Below are positions 37,714 to 50,088 of a DNA stretch of 64,000 bases, piece by piece. This DNA comes from Ecdyonurus torrentis (taxonomy: Eukaryota; Arthropoda; Insecta; Ephemeroptera; Heptageniidae): the NCBI GenBank assembly GCA_949318235.1, contig OX439131.1, positions 13,169,700-13,233,699 of the forward strand, in the 5' to 3' direction. The notes under the pieces were generated by a model. It was not told the DNA's origin and did not search any database. It saw only the letters and a list, made by a program, of their open reading frames with translations. Each line of letters begins with the position of its first letter. The first letter of the stretch is position 1. A program made the position numbers and the translations under genes.

Positions 37714-39058
37714 ACAAAAATTTACGTTGAAGAAAAAAAAACAAAAAAACATCAATATTCTATTAAAAAATTACATCATAAGTTATTTGTACAGAATTAT
37801 AATAGAATAATTTAAATATATTTTAAATTTAATTTATTTGAAATACTCTGCGTTGTGTGAAAAAAGTAAAGTAATATGTAAATTTAATATAAGTTTGCTC
37901 GTTTCAAAAATATAAAGGCACTAAAAAATTATGATCTCATATTTTACAAACACATAAACTTAGACCAAATATATATATCAATATAAATGTAGTTTATTAG
38001 TTTCTCGCCAATTAGAAAGAAAACGTGCTGAACTGCGGCACACCCATTCATTCATTGCCTCTCATTTCCCGCTCCCATCAGCGCGCACACCAAAACTTTA
38101 TATATTAATAATTTTTATATGTGAGAACGAAGAGACAAACTAAAACCACACACCGGTAATTCCGAAAGCTTTAATCAATTTTTGTATAATAACTATATAA
38201 CTTAATATTTTACTACGTATAAACTCCTACACATGCCAACCTTTTAATTTTCCTGTTTTGTGATTGAAATTTAAAGCATTTCCTCAGTAAAATATAGAAT
38301 TGAAAGAATTGGCCTCTTAAAAAAAAATAATAAATAAATAAAATGACTGAATAAAAACTAACGCCAAAAAATGAAACGTTCATTTTAAAATATACTTGAA
38401 GTAATAACATAATCATGAGAAATAAAATTACTTCATGTTGCATTTTGTTTTTTTTTTTTTAGTAATCATTTGACCTTTTTATATACAGCATAGAGTGAAG
38501 GGGAAAAACATCATCATGAGGTACTTGCTGGGCTTGAAGACGCGTGATTTTGCTGTGGAGAATCATCACGTATTTATATGAAGGTGCAAAAATGTAAGGT
38601 ATTCTTATATACAGAGAGAAAGACTATGGCAACACCGCGTGACTTGGACAAAAATTGAGAATTCAAAATATGCAGCCTGCTTCGTGTATGTTCAATGTAT
38701 ATAATGCGCATGTTAGTTCTTCATCATTGAAATTTTTACATACATAAGCTTGTAATTAAATAATATTCATTATAATATAAGTTATTTTAATCTAATTCAT
38801 ATGAAGTCGTATAGAACTAAATAGAAGTGGGGAGAGGTATATATAGTTATAATTAGTATCTCTAGTTGGGCATAATGTAAATCATGGATTGATATAAGTA
38901 TCATAATTTCATAATGCTTTTTTTGAACAAAGATGATTATTTATTTATTTAAAACAAACTATTATACATTATAAATATATCTACCTCATATATGTATTAC
39001 ATATCATATTTCAATTACTTAATTAAGGTGTGTTTTAATGATGCACGAGCGAGTGCTA
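36473..39058. other. AT-rich desert, no gene seen
   Basis: CT tract at 36740-36776, A runs at 36898-36926 and 37682-37709. A B-box-like GGTTTGACTCCC at 37627-37638 sits in a tRNA-like but unfoldable context. Confidence 0.6.
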
Positions 39059-39260
39059 TTTCCTCGCGGTGAGCTATGCACAGGTAGGACCTTATCCGAG
39101 GTATTTTTTTTTTCGCGGACCTTCTTTCTGTATACCGAAATTGCGTTCTGGGATAGTTCCTAACTTGCTATATAAATAAATTGATTATTCAAATATATAT
39201 ATAACCAAATAAATAAATTAAAACTTTCAACTTATTCTTGTGATGGCGCATCTGCGAAAG

Positions 39261-39352
<92 letters not shown>

Positions 39353-39457
39353 CTTGATTTCAAATTAATAACAACGTGAATATTTCTTGTTAGTCTACGG
39401 AAAAAAAAAGGTCCTCGGATAAAAGGTCCTACCTGTTCGCAGCTTGCCGCGAGGAAA
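39059..39457. mobile_element. 399-bp MITE with about 54-bp TIRs and an internal (GA)n
   Basis: Left end TTTCCTCGCGGTGAGCTATG, right end reverse-complemented TTTCCTCGCGGCAAGCTGCG. The ends share ACAGGTAGGACCTT and ATCCGAGG further in. TA flanks at 39057-39058 and 39458-39459 indicate a Tc1/mariner-type insertion. No transposase. A GA tract of about 88 bases (39263-39350) lies inside. Confidence 0.85.
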
Positions 39458-42400
39458 TATCATAATTAATGAATGTATTAATTGATTTACTAGGCTTGGT
39501 TATATATTTGACCAATCAATTTATTTATAAAAAACAATCACATAGAGAGCGTTATTTCAGCATTATTAATTAATTGAATTTGAATAAAAAAACATTACAG
39601 GTTGTCAAGTTTAAAATCTAATTTCAATCTCTTGCGATGATAAATATTTTTATTAGTTCTAAAACTGCTTAATGTGGGTATGAAATTATTATAACAATAA
39701 TTTTTTTGCCAAGAGCTCTTAATACTAATTCTGAGTTTATCGAAGGGCCTTTTGTTTGTATAGGTCTTCTGTCAATCTTATGAATTCTCGTATTGTTCTT
39801 CGCTTAATTAATAATGCATGTTTTTACTTGTACTGCAAACCAAGTCATTAAAAAATGGATAGATCAAACCAATAATAAAATGACACCTAAAAATCCGAAT
39901 TCTTTCTAAATTTTTCTCAGCCTATATGTATAGCATTTGTCATTAAAGATAATTGAAATTAAATTATACAGTATTTCAATTGTAATTCAAATTCAAATTT
40001 GCTATACGTCATGCATTGGGGTAAAATGTTACCAAATTGAAAACAAATGCAAACTTTGTTATGTTTCAAATGGACTTTATTATTGAAGTTCAGTGCGAGT
40101 ATTATTATATAGAGGCAAACATGTGAAGTCCAATAATAATAAGTAGGAATATTACATACACTGATTACAATACTCTCATGGTGGTTCTTGTGGCGTGTAG
40201 ATACCAGATAAAAAAAAATGGAGGGGGAAGGGGAGTGAGAGCGACCGGTTATGTAAATGTTATTAACTGAGATTGGCGGGTGGCCGAACACAACTTCGAA
40301 GTCGTGATCGTATAGAGACTTGAACCAATTAATGACGCTTTTTTTTTCTTTTTTTGTTGTTGTCACCTTTAATACCTGTAAGACGTGAACTCATGGGAAA
40401 CTATAAAATTTCATTTTTATAGAAAAATAACATGAAATATAAAATTATATAGAGAATGAAAATTATTGTTTCTTTTCTTTATAGTTTTGGATTCGTGGTG
40501 GTATTCGCATTGAGTGAAGTGCGCGGCGTTGACCAAAAGAAGTCGCTCTGAATTCTTGTACCAAAATAAAACAAGTCCCTATTTGGGAAGCTATATGAGA
40601 ACAAAGACCACTGCCAACATTAATAAAGAAACGTCAAAATTCAGCTAATAAATTTCACATTGTTTAGTTTCACGATAAAAAAAAATCCCGTCTATATTAA
40701 AAAATTTACATATACATATAAAGCTTGTTGCTCATCTTTTTGTAATATATAAAATACCTTCCTTATTTTGTATTTGTCAAATGCGGTTACGTATGTATTG
40801 TACACGTTGGTGGGGTATATAATTAATCTCTTACAGTTTTTAAATTGATATTATTTTTTCATAAAAATAAAATAACATATTATTATACTTTAATTTTTTT
40901 AAAGCTATATGAAAATAATACAAAATAATATAATAATAATAAAAGTATTATACATAGTAAAAGGGATAAAAAAAAAGATAAAGATAAATTTTATTTTTAT
41001 TTTTACTTCTATTTTAATGTGAACTGAATGTATCGATTCACAGTACTTTTTTTCCGTATTATATAATTATCATCGTCATTTACAATGAAGGTTTATATAA
41101 TAGTTACAAAAATAATGAACAATATCGTATATGGAATTAAAAGTAGAAAATGTATGTACTATTTTATTGTTATAGATTTATTAATTTTGAAGGGGAGAGC
41201 GGAAAGTATAAAAAAAAAAAAAAAAAAGATCTTAAATATTTTTGAATATTTTAATGTACAATTTATTTATTTTATTTTAACGTTTGCTATACACGATGCT
41301 ATTATTAAATAAAAAATATATTATATTTGCGTACGTGCATTGTACGACTAGAATTATGGCTCGTTAATAAAATGCAATAATGTCCCGTACGTTTTATTCT
41401 CATGTATATTATCGGGTAAGACTATGATTTTTTTTTTAAACAAAGAGATGCTGCTGCTCTATTTTACTGAGTTAGTTATATATTCATAAGACAGTGAGGC
41501 GCCTCATCGTTCTTAAACTCTCGAATGACGCACTTTGCATGCAATTAACACACTTGCATAAAAACTTATACGTCGTAGTATTACATTTCATACACATTGG
41601 AACACAAACAAAAGATGTATGAAGAAGAAAAAAAAATCAAGTAATTTCTATTTATATTTCATATATTCGTATTGTCGTGTATATTATATATGAAGGTGAA
41701 CCAAACTTGAACCGCGCCCAAAAAAAATATAAAATCGTATATATGTTCGAGTGACTCATTCTCACCTAAGTCTTTGGTGTGCGCTGCTAACCTTGCAGCT
41801 TATAGTTTTTCCTCGTCTAACTCAAATTATATGACGTCACTTTTATGACGTCACTATTCCGCGCGTGTTATATCGTCACTAAAAAAAATGCACTTTGGTG
41901 CACAGGAAAAAAAAAACAATAAAAAAACGTCACGAATTTGATTAAATAGATTATTGTAAATCGATGTTGAAATAAAATCTTTTGTTCTTTAAAACATTTT
42001 AAAGTCTATTAGGATCTTTTATCCGTGGGTCTTATGACCGTGGGCCTTCCGTCTCTATACGGTTTTGGAGAACAAGCAACAGCAATTGAAAAAAAAAAGC
42101 AATAACAAGTAGCTATAGCAAATGCTTTGCACGAGTTTAAAGTGCATTACGTACTTTATTAAATTATATACCATTTAATTTTTAATAAATATACACGGTT
42201 TCTATTTGACTCTCAACTAATAGCTCAACCTGCAAATATGCTTAATTCTTAATTGCTTCATAAATTTGGTTACAATTTGAAGAGATACCTTTCTTAAACA
42301 AAGTTCTCCATATAGTCTAAAATTTCAACTAAATAATAATTTAAGCTGTTTTAAAAGATGGACAATTTTATTGGTTCATTCAATTTGAACTTTTATTTTA

Positions 42401-44595
42401 TTTGCGCAGTTTTCTCGTCACATCAGCAGTAACTTTATCCCTATATACTTTATAAAATGTATACTTTTTAATTTAAAAAATATGTTTGCCAAATGTCAAA
42501 GAGAGTTGGGATGTTATTTATGAGAGATCTTGACAATAAAAGACAAATTTTGTAAACGTATGAAAAACTTCACTGAAAAGCTTTAGAGTAGACAAAAAGA
42601 ATAACTGCAAATTTAAAAATTTACAACAGTATCAATTGGTGCACTTAAAAAAAAACTGTAAATTTTTACTGGGATGGCGTCTCTTTCTCTATATCTCTCT
42701 TTTTTTACCCGTCCTTCTAGTGGTTTATAGTCTGCAAGAACAATTGGAGGATTAAAAGTATTGTATATATAAGCTTTTTTACCAAAGCTAAATTGACGCA
42801 CCGTAATGTACTGTAAAGTACATGTCCATCAAAGAGAATGAAGCTAATGGAACCACAAATTCTTTGACTTCTTTATTTTAAGAGCATCAAATTCATTGAT
42901 TAGAACCGAGCGTTGAAATCTCCATGCAGCGTTACCGAGCAAAAAATAGTGTCGTGTGGAAACGCATTACGATAGAAATTAACGTATACAACAATTTATG
43001 TTGTATTCAATGCCAAGGCATAGAATTTTATGTGTTTATTTTTAGCAAATTATGTAAAAAAAAAAAAATAATAAAAAAAAAAATATATAAAATAATTGCT
43101 TATCAAATCAGCAAATCACATATAAAAATTACTGAAAGGAAAAAGGGGGAAAAAACTATAAAATATATGAATAACAAAATGTTCTCTTTTTTCTATTCGT
43201 CTTAGAGTGTATCGTTGTTTAAATTAACGTGTAACTAAAGAATTAGCACGTAACTAAAATTTTTACAATAGTTTTATATTTTTTTAGGTTGCATTATTTT
43301 AAAGTTCAAGAATCAAAGTTACGTGTTTTTACCAACAAGAAATTTGTAAAAAAAACTTTATTAAATAGACATATATACAGTATTATGTCTTATGCTAAAA
43401 AAACCATTTTTTGAAAGAATAATAAAAAAATCCTTCCTTCAACGATATGTAAGGTAAAGGGAAAAAAATTAGTAAACCTTTGACTAAAAAAAAAAAAAAA
43501 AAAATCCTTAGCTTCATTTTGCATGATTTTAATGTTACATTGCATCCAATTTATTTATAGTACATAAGCTCAAAAAGTACCATTTTACAACAATAAATGC
43601 GTTAACATCAGTTTTGTAATAATTTTGTTAATTGTATATTTCATGTTACAAACATAAAGCAATTATGGATTTACGCTATTACATAAACGTCTAAAAATTA
43701 ACCATAATTATATTTGTTGTTTTGTTAATTCTATGAGCAAAACAAAAACAATATTTTGAAATTTGAAGTATAATTAAAATTTGCTGCATTTAAATATCAT
43801 TATAATAATAGTAAAAAAAAGTAGAAGAAACTGCGGTGAATGTACGAGTATATGAAAAAAAAAAAAAAAAAAAAAATTGTAGTGATATTATTATGATTAT
43901 GATTATAACTTTTAGAAGAAAAAATATATAAATATGTAAATGTTGATCACGTACGAGAAACGAATTTACGTTATAGTGAGGCCAGAAAATTTCAAAACAA
44001 GCAGTTAAATTTACATGATAAGCAAAGATAAGAGATCTACGTCTGTATGTTCGAGGATAAGCAAATATAAAGCTAGAGGGGTCAACGACCGACCTCACAT
44101 TTGTCATGCAAAATCAACGGAGGAGAGGAGGATATTCAAATTATTAGAAATATCAATTTCAAATTGATACAATATACATACCGTTGCTGTTCCCTATAGA
44201 CTTATCATTATATATATTATTAAGTGGAGCAGTACAAGATAGGTCAAGAGATGTTAAAAGAGTTCATTCTCCTTATAATATTTTGAATTTAATTAAAAAA
44301 AAAAGTCAATAATTTTTTGTTTACTTCAATAAAAATAACAATACAGATACAAATTTAAGAACACAAGGAAAACAAAATTGTTTTGTATAATATTTAATAT
44401 GTGGTTTTACAGCAGATGATATAATAATATGATTATATAATATATAGATCACATGTGTATATATGTATTATAAACTATAAACGTGATCCGCATGGTTGAT
44501 GGGTTTGTTGATTACTATAGAGTCTGAAGGAGCTTTATTTCTTCAGTATGATAAAACGTATGGCTTTGCTCTACAGCATAGCTGAGCTATCGAGG

Positions 44596-44639
<44 letters not shown>

Positions 44640-45019
44640 AAAATATTGAAATGAATTTTATTTTCATATTTTTTTTTTATTCTTACTTTTCCGCACACAA
44701 CACAAGACAATACTTATCCTAAAATTGTGCAAAGCGAGAAAAGGATAAGCTACACTTTAATATGTCACAAATATGCACGTAAAATTATCATTAAAGAAAC
44801 CAAAAATACCATTGCAGTATTATATCGTCATTTTGAGAACAAATAAAAAACAGTTATTAATGATCTAATACGACAATAATTATAAAATCTCATTACATAG
44901 ATTATCACTCTTTCGTTCCGCAGACCCTTCTTACGGATAAAAATAATTAATTATTATGCTAGCTCAATTTGAGTAACATCTATTAGTCCGGAACCTTAAA
45001 GGAAAAAAACCCTCGAACC
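39458..45019. other. AT-rich desert with paired CREs
   Basis: No gene supported. An open frame on the minus strand at 39959-40366 (135 codons) has no recognisable domain. Two TGACGTCA sites lie 14 bases apart at 41832-41839 and 41846-41853, with CGCGCG beside them. GA tract at 44596-44635. Confidence 0.5.
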
Positions 45020-45888
45020 GTGCATTTCATTCTAGAGTTATGAAACTTGGTACACTTGCAGATGACACCCACCCTATGATTTCCCGGGGCTGAGCCATGC
45101 GGGATACCCAACCCTTGCACCCCTGGAGACCCCTGAAATATGCTTTATTTTTTTGTGCCTCAACTAATGCTCTCAGCAAAAAAAGCTTTAAGCAAAAGTT
45201 GTAAGGCTTACTTTTTTCTATGCCCATGAATTTTTTCAAAATCCTATGTTGCCACATTTAGCTACAGTGTTGCCAAATATAGGTCACCATGCGTAAAATA
45301 ACCTTATTTCAGGGGTTTTCGTTTAAAATATGCAGTTTATGCTTGATATTTTGTTGCACGGTGCATTTTAACTAACATTAGTGTTATATTGTAACAATTA
45401 ATGGATCAAATTTTATTAATTGAATTGAAATAAAAAATAAAAATAATTTTAACTGTTTTAATAGTGCATTTGGTTATATACGTTAAAACCGTATAAATAG
45501 GCTTTCACAGACTGCTGTGCTGTAAACGTGCACGTAACACTAGAATATTTTAACTGTTCAAACATAGAAGCTAACATACTAAGGAACAAAACTGGGGGCT
45601 GAGCCATCCTTAGGGGTCAACCCTGTGACCCTGAAAAAATCGCAAAGTAGGTACATTTGACAAAAAAGTTAGATTATTATAGCCATTTCAGTGATTTTTA
45701 CTGAATTAGGCGTAAGAAAAGGGCACAAAGGGTTGATCCTTGATAAGGGGTTAACCTCTTAATAGTTTTAAAAGTATCTAATTATTAATTTCTCGGGGTT
45801 GAGACCCTTCAGGGGTTGACCCTTTAAGACCCTGGTGACCTGAAAATGGACTGTTTATTGATAATATGTTATATGAAAATAATTAAAA
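45020..45888 (+). repeat. Left arm of an 869-bp inverted repeat (foldback/palindrome)
   Basis: The arm is matched base for base, in reverse complement, by 46014-46882. The coordinates pair to a constant sum (91902) at both ends of the arms, so there is no net indel, and I saw only isolated substitutions (for example gctttaagc against gcttcaagc). It is rich in short self-complementary GC blocks such as AGGGGTTGACCC and GGCTGAGCC. An identical 76-codon frame appears in each arm; it is probably a by-product. Confidence 0.95.
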
Positions 45889-46013
45889 TTACCTAATTGA
45901 AAATTAAAGTGTGCACCCCAACGAGGGTGTCTGAGCATCCTTGGAGTGATGGACACAATTTATGAGAGCAAAGACCCTTTTAAGGATTATTTTTCTGACT
46001 TAATATTCTGTAT
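45889..46013. repeat. Spacer (loop) of the palindrome
   Basis: About 125 bases that do not pair, containing GTGCACCCCAACGAGGGTGTC and no ORF of note. Confidence 0.85.
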
Positions 46014-46882
46014 TTTTAATTATTTTCATATATCATATTATCAATAAACAGTCCATTTTCAGGTCACCAGGGTCTTAAAGGGTCAACCCCTGAAGGGTCT
46101 CAACCCCGAGAAATTAATAATTAGATACTTTTAAAACTATTAAGAGGTTAACCCCTTATCAAGGATCAACCCTTTGTGCCCTTTTCTTACGCCTAATTCA
46201 GTAAAAATCACTGAAATGGCTATAATAATCTAACTTTTTTGTCAAATGTACCTACTTTGCGATTTTTTCAGGGTCACAGGGTTGACCCCTAAGGATGGCT
46301 CAGCCCCCAGTTTTGTTCCTTAGTATGTTAGCTTCTATGTTTGAACAGTTAAAATATTCTAGTGTTACGTGCACGTTTACAGCACAGCAGTCTGTGAAAG
46401 CCTATTTATACGGTTTTAACGTATATAACCAAATGCACTATTAAAACAGTTAAAATTATTTTTATTTTTTATTTCAATTCAATTAATAAAATTTGATCCA
46501 TTAATTGTTACAATATAACACTAATGTTAGTTAAAATGCACCGTGCAACAAAATATCAAGCATAAACTGCATATTTTAAACGAAAACCCCTGAAATAAGG
46601 TTATTTTACGCATGGTGACCTATATTTGGCAACACTGTAGCTAAATGTGGCAACATAGGATTTTGAAAAAATTCATGGGCATAGAAAAAAGTAAGCCTTA
46701 CAACTTTTGCTTGAAGCTTTTTTTGCTGAGAGCATTAGTTGAGGCACAAAAAAATAAAGCATATTTCAGGGGTCTCCAGGGGTGCAAGGGTTGGGTATCC
46801 CGCATGGCTCAGCCCCGGGAAATCATAGGGTGGGTGTCATCTGCAAGTGTACCAAGTTTCATAACTCTAGAATGAAATGCAC
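46014..46882 (-). repeat. Right arm of the 869-bp inverted repeat
   Basis: Reverse complement of 45020-45888. The junction at 46882/46883 ends in GCAC; no obvious direct repeat flanks the pair, so a target-site duplication is not evident. Confidence 0.95.
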
Positions 46883-47339
46883 TATTCAATCCTTTACATC
46901 CCGTACTATATTCAAAACAACATAATTTAAATTAAATGCCGATTAATCATGCTGCTTAGCATAACAAATATGTTGCACAGCATAATTATTCATACACAAT
47001 ATTATGCCAAAATAACAACATTTATGCTATGACTGAAGTGTTCCATAAATTACGTAATTTTATATACAAGTTTTTAACTCTTCAATATTAATTTATTAAT
47101 TGATGTTACCGCTGACAGCATAATTTGACATGCAAATTACTATGGTTCTGTATACTTGTCACTATACAAGAAAAAAAAAATCGGGAAATGTTTAGTTTGG
47201 TATCGATGAATGAGTCATACACTGATAACGCGGAAATTACATATTTTTATCAATGTACATTATTTTGTTGCCATATTCAGAAGCATTACACATTTTTATA
47301 CACAATTCATTAGGAGCAAAAGCACAACGACTCTAATAG

Positions 47340-47426
47340 AGAGGATGGATGCGGGATGCTGAGATGCGCGTGACGTCACACGGAAACGTACCGCGCAGCC
47401 AACGAGCCAATCACGACAGCGTACAG
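47340..47426 (+). promoter_or_regulatory. Promoter-like island with CRE and CCAAT, ending in a donor-like site
   Basis: A GC-richer block with TGACGTCA at 47371-47378, a CpG-rich GTACCGCGCAGCC and CCAAT at 47407-47411. A donor-like TACAG/gtaaaa follows (gt at 47427). It lies 2.6 kb upstream of the miR-9a hairpin on the same strand and may be an upstream promoter or first exon of its primary transcript. Confidence 0.4.
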
Positions 47427-48434
47427 GTAAAAGTGGAGGAATGTATAAAGTGTGTTAACGCGTTCGGTAAGCCAGTCTGGTCTCGAGCTTTGGTAATGGT
47501 CACTTGCACTCAACATTTCGTGTGGTGCTCATGTGCGCTCACTGGAATATATATATTTATGTGTTTTTTCGTGCTTATTTTATTTTTATTTTTTTGTGTG
47601 ATGTGCTTTTATTATTATTATATTGTGGGTGCTTCAAACGAGTAAAGGTAATTTATAAGTGTTCTTTTAGCTATACATTTATAAAGGTTATTTTAATTTT
47701 ACTTATTTAAGATTTTTAATATTGTGCAACCATGTGGTCTTCCCAATTTCAATATTTGTATTGTAAACTGATTATTATAATAGCAATGAAAATTAAGTAA
47801 TTTATTGAGTCTTATATAGGTCTAATTTTTATAGATAATTATATTTATTTTTTCGTAAGTTTTATTTGCAAATGCTTAAGTCGGTGTAGGGAGATTGGCA
47901 ATATATGTATACCAATATACTGCCTGGGTGTAATTAAATTTCTCCATCAATGTTCATATCTCAATTTACAAACGTAAAATGTTTTAACTTTAAGATTCCT
48001 ATATACCAGAGCTTTTAGAAATATAAATTTAAGTTGTTTTTTTCTGTCTAGAAGTCAATAACTACTCTACGTACGTGCAGTATTTAAATTGTAAATGCAA
48101 AATTGTACAGTACTTAAGTAATTATAGTGAAGTACACTTAAAGATTTGTCTACATTTCCGCTCAGGGTTGACTGTATCTGAGTGCAGCTGCATAAAAATT
48201 CAATTGAACCACGCGTTGAAATCTCCTTGAGACGTCTCAAGTTTTTTTCTAATTGTTTTGATTTTTTTTTTTTTTTTTTTTGCATTCATATTACTTATGC
48301 AAAATAAGCTTAGATGGTCCAGAATGTGATCACTTGATGGCGCCAGTTTTATATTATTAAGTACCCGTGAGGGAGGGAGGTTCATTGACCTGGGGCGGTT
48401 GAAATAGCAGCGTCTCGTGAGCAAAAGCATAGGT

Positions 48435-48610
48435 AAAAGCTTAAAGCAGGCTGGCGCACCTCATACTCTCCCCCTCCACCCCCTCTTTAGTAGCCAGGTA
48501 GGCAGCAGGGCGGGTAGGGAGTGTGTGAGAGTGAGTGAGAACTGAGAAGTGGTCAACTTTAGTTTCAGTTTAGTACTCAAGTGCAGGAGAAGACGGTTTT
48601 TGAGTTTAAT
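48435..48610 (+). promoter_or_regulatory. Candidate core promoter of the miR-9a primary transcript
   Basis: A GC-rich, G/C-tract-containing block (CCCCCTCCACCCCC, GGGCGGGTAGGG) leads into a perfect arthropod initiator TCAGTT at 48565-48570 (A+1 at 48567). AGACG, a DPE-type pentamer, lies at 48591-48595, three bases short of the ideal spacing. The site is about 1.45 kb upstream of the hairpin, same strand. Inference only; no transcript data. Confidence 0.45.
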
Positions 48611-49240
48611 GTGCATTTTGTAATAATTCAAAAAAATTCAAGGTAGATTATTCGAGACAAGGATATTAATATTGCAAAGCCAGACAGACAGTGTACGACG
48701 TCATTGGTCTCTAGGCAAACCCAGGGCCACGCAATAATACTTTCACGCTGCAGGCAATGCAAATTAAATTAACAACATTTTTTTTTCTAAATTATTAAAT
48801 TAGTTGATAGCTGTCTCTACTAAATGACGTTAAATTTCTATGTGGGTTTCTTTTAGTTTTAATATTATTATTTTATTTCGTTGTTTCGTGGGTAGTTTTT
48901 TGCACGAGTGATCTTTGCGATTGTGATGCGAATTTCGTGATAAAAAAAAAAAAAAATCAATTTTGGTCACCACGTGGGGTAGAAAATGTGATTTTAAACA
49001 ACTCTGATCTACAGCAAGGAGAAAGCAAAAGTCCGATAGACGAGACTTTTTTAAATTTTAGCCACGTGATTGATTTTTTTTTTATTCGCATTGCAAAATT
49101 AACGTGCATGGAGGATATAGGATCAAGTTTGTTCTGCGTGATCTTTGATTTCTTACATTATATTGAGGAGAAAGCTAGTGGCAAGTTTGCCAAATTTTCT
49201 TCAGACATAGGCAAATGTGGTGTACAGAGATGCTTATGTA

Positions 49241-49290
49241 GTTGCTTGGCAACGCTGTGGTATCAACCGGTTGCTACGTGGCCGCACCTG
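49241..49290. promoter_or_regulatory. Compact cluster: RFX X-box, Grainyhead site, E-box
   Basis: GTTGCTTGGCAAC at 49241-49253 is a perfect palindromic X-box (RFX). AACCGGTT at 49265-49272 matches the Grainyhead consensus. CACCTG (CAGGTG on the other strand) lies at 49285-49290, a Snail/proneural type E-box. CACGTG E-boxes lie upstream at 48971 and 49063. The block is less AT-rich than its flanks and about 730 bases upstream of miR-9a, so it is a likely enhancer or promoter-proximal element. Confidence 0.45.
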
Positions 49291-50004
49291 GGCTAGCAAA
49301 GCAGCATCTTTTCAGAGATTTATGTCTTTTGTTCATGTCCCTCTTTTCTTTTTCGTTATACTTTTGTAGTTCGTTATATGAGCATTAACCGTACACATAA
49401 TACAAAGAGACCTATATATAAGACTCACTATGTCGAAAAAATATTCTTTCGTTTTTTTTTTTTTTTTTTTTTTTTTTACCTGGCCAAAAATGAGTAAGAA
49501 TGTGTATTTTTCCTATCATTTCATTGTGCAGTGTCATATGGATTGCAAGGTACGTGGTATCTTTTATGCGCATGTGTCCGGCATTGCTTGCAAAAAAAAA
49601 AAAAAAAAAAAAAAAAAGTAGACAAAAAAAAGTGTATAATAGTATGCATTGAATTTATATGATGGTTTAATTGGTGTGGCATTCTCATTAATTTAAACAG
49701 AGTGATGTTATCTTGTGAGAAAACACGTGCTATAAAGCGTGTGTCTTGTTCCGCTTAGTCTGCCGCAAAATTGAAGACCATTAGGTTATCGCTTATTTCC
49801 GGTGTGTGAAACTGTAGAGGATGTATAATTCAATTGTTTTTCTCACGTGTCGTGATTCATTGAAATGCCCAATGGTGATGGACCGCGTCTAGCTCTCCCT
49901 CCATTCAGCTTTTTGCATGGTCAAAATTGTACACGTGATACGGCTACCAAGATGAGGCATGCGGATGAGTGATTATAATCATCAAGATCGTCCTTCAATT
50001 GTTT

Positions 50005-50088
50005 GGCGCTGATTTTTTCTTTGGTTATCTAGCTGTATGAGTGTGATTAGCGTCATAAAGCTAGGTTACCGAAGTTAAGAACTGCACC
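50005..50088 (+). ncRNA. mir-9a: microRNA precursor mir-9a
   Basis: The 5p arm at 50018-50040 matches the full 23-nt miR-9a sequence as I remember it from Drosophila and other animals (seed CTTTGGT at 50019-50025). The 3p arm at 50055-50077 begins ATAAAGCTAGGTTACCG, matching the miR-9a star strand apart from one position. The arms pair almost throughout and are joined by a 14-nt loop (50041-50054). The lower stem continues with GGCGCTG (50005-50011) against the region 50081-50088. miR-9a is expressed in epithelia and limits sensory-organ precursor number in Drosophila by repressing senseless; the same role here is inference. Complete identity of the mature strand means the gene is surely functional. 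Confidence 0.97.

Noticed and set aside
39959..40366. 135-codon minus-strand frame (starts MTTTKKEKKSVINW)
   Set aside because: No recognisable domain, AT-rich codon use like the background, and no splice or promoter context.
45027..46875. Identical 76-codon frame in both palindrome arms
   Set aside because: It is present twice only because the arms are identical. No domain is recognised, and nothing independent supports translation.
48937..49296. 119-codon frame upstream of miR-9a
   Set aside because: No domain seen. The region is better explained as regulatory sequence with CACGTG, X-box and Grh motifs, and the frame begins with a poly-Lys run from an A tract.
50062..50083. 5S rRNA-like string (TTACCGAAGTTAAGAACTG)
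   Set aside because: It is the miR-9a 3p arm and its downstream stem; the likeness to the 5S box A is coincidental.
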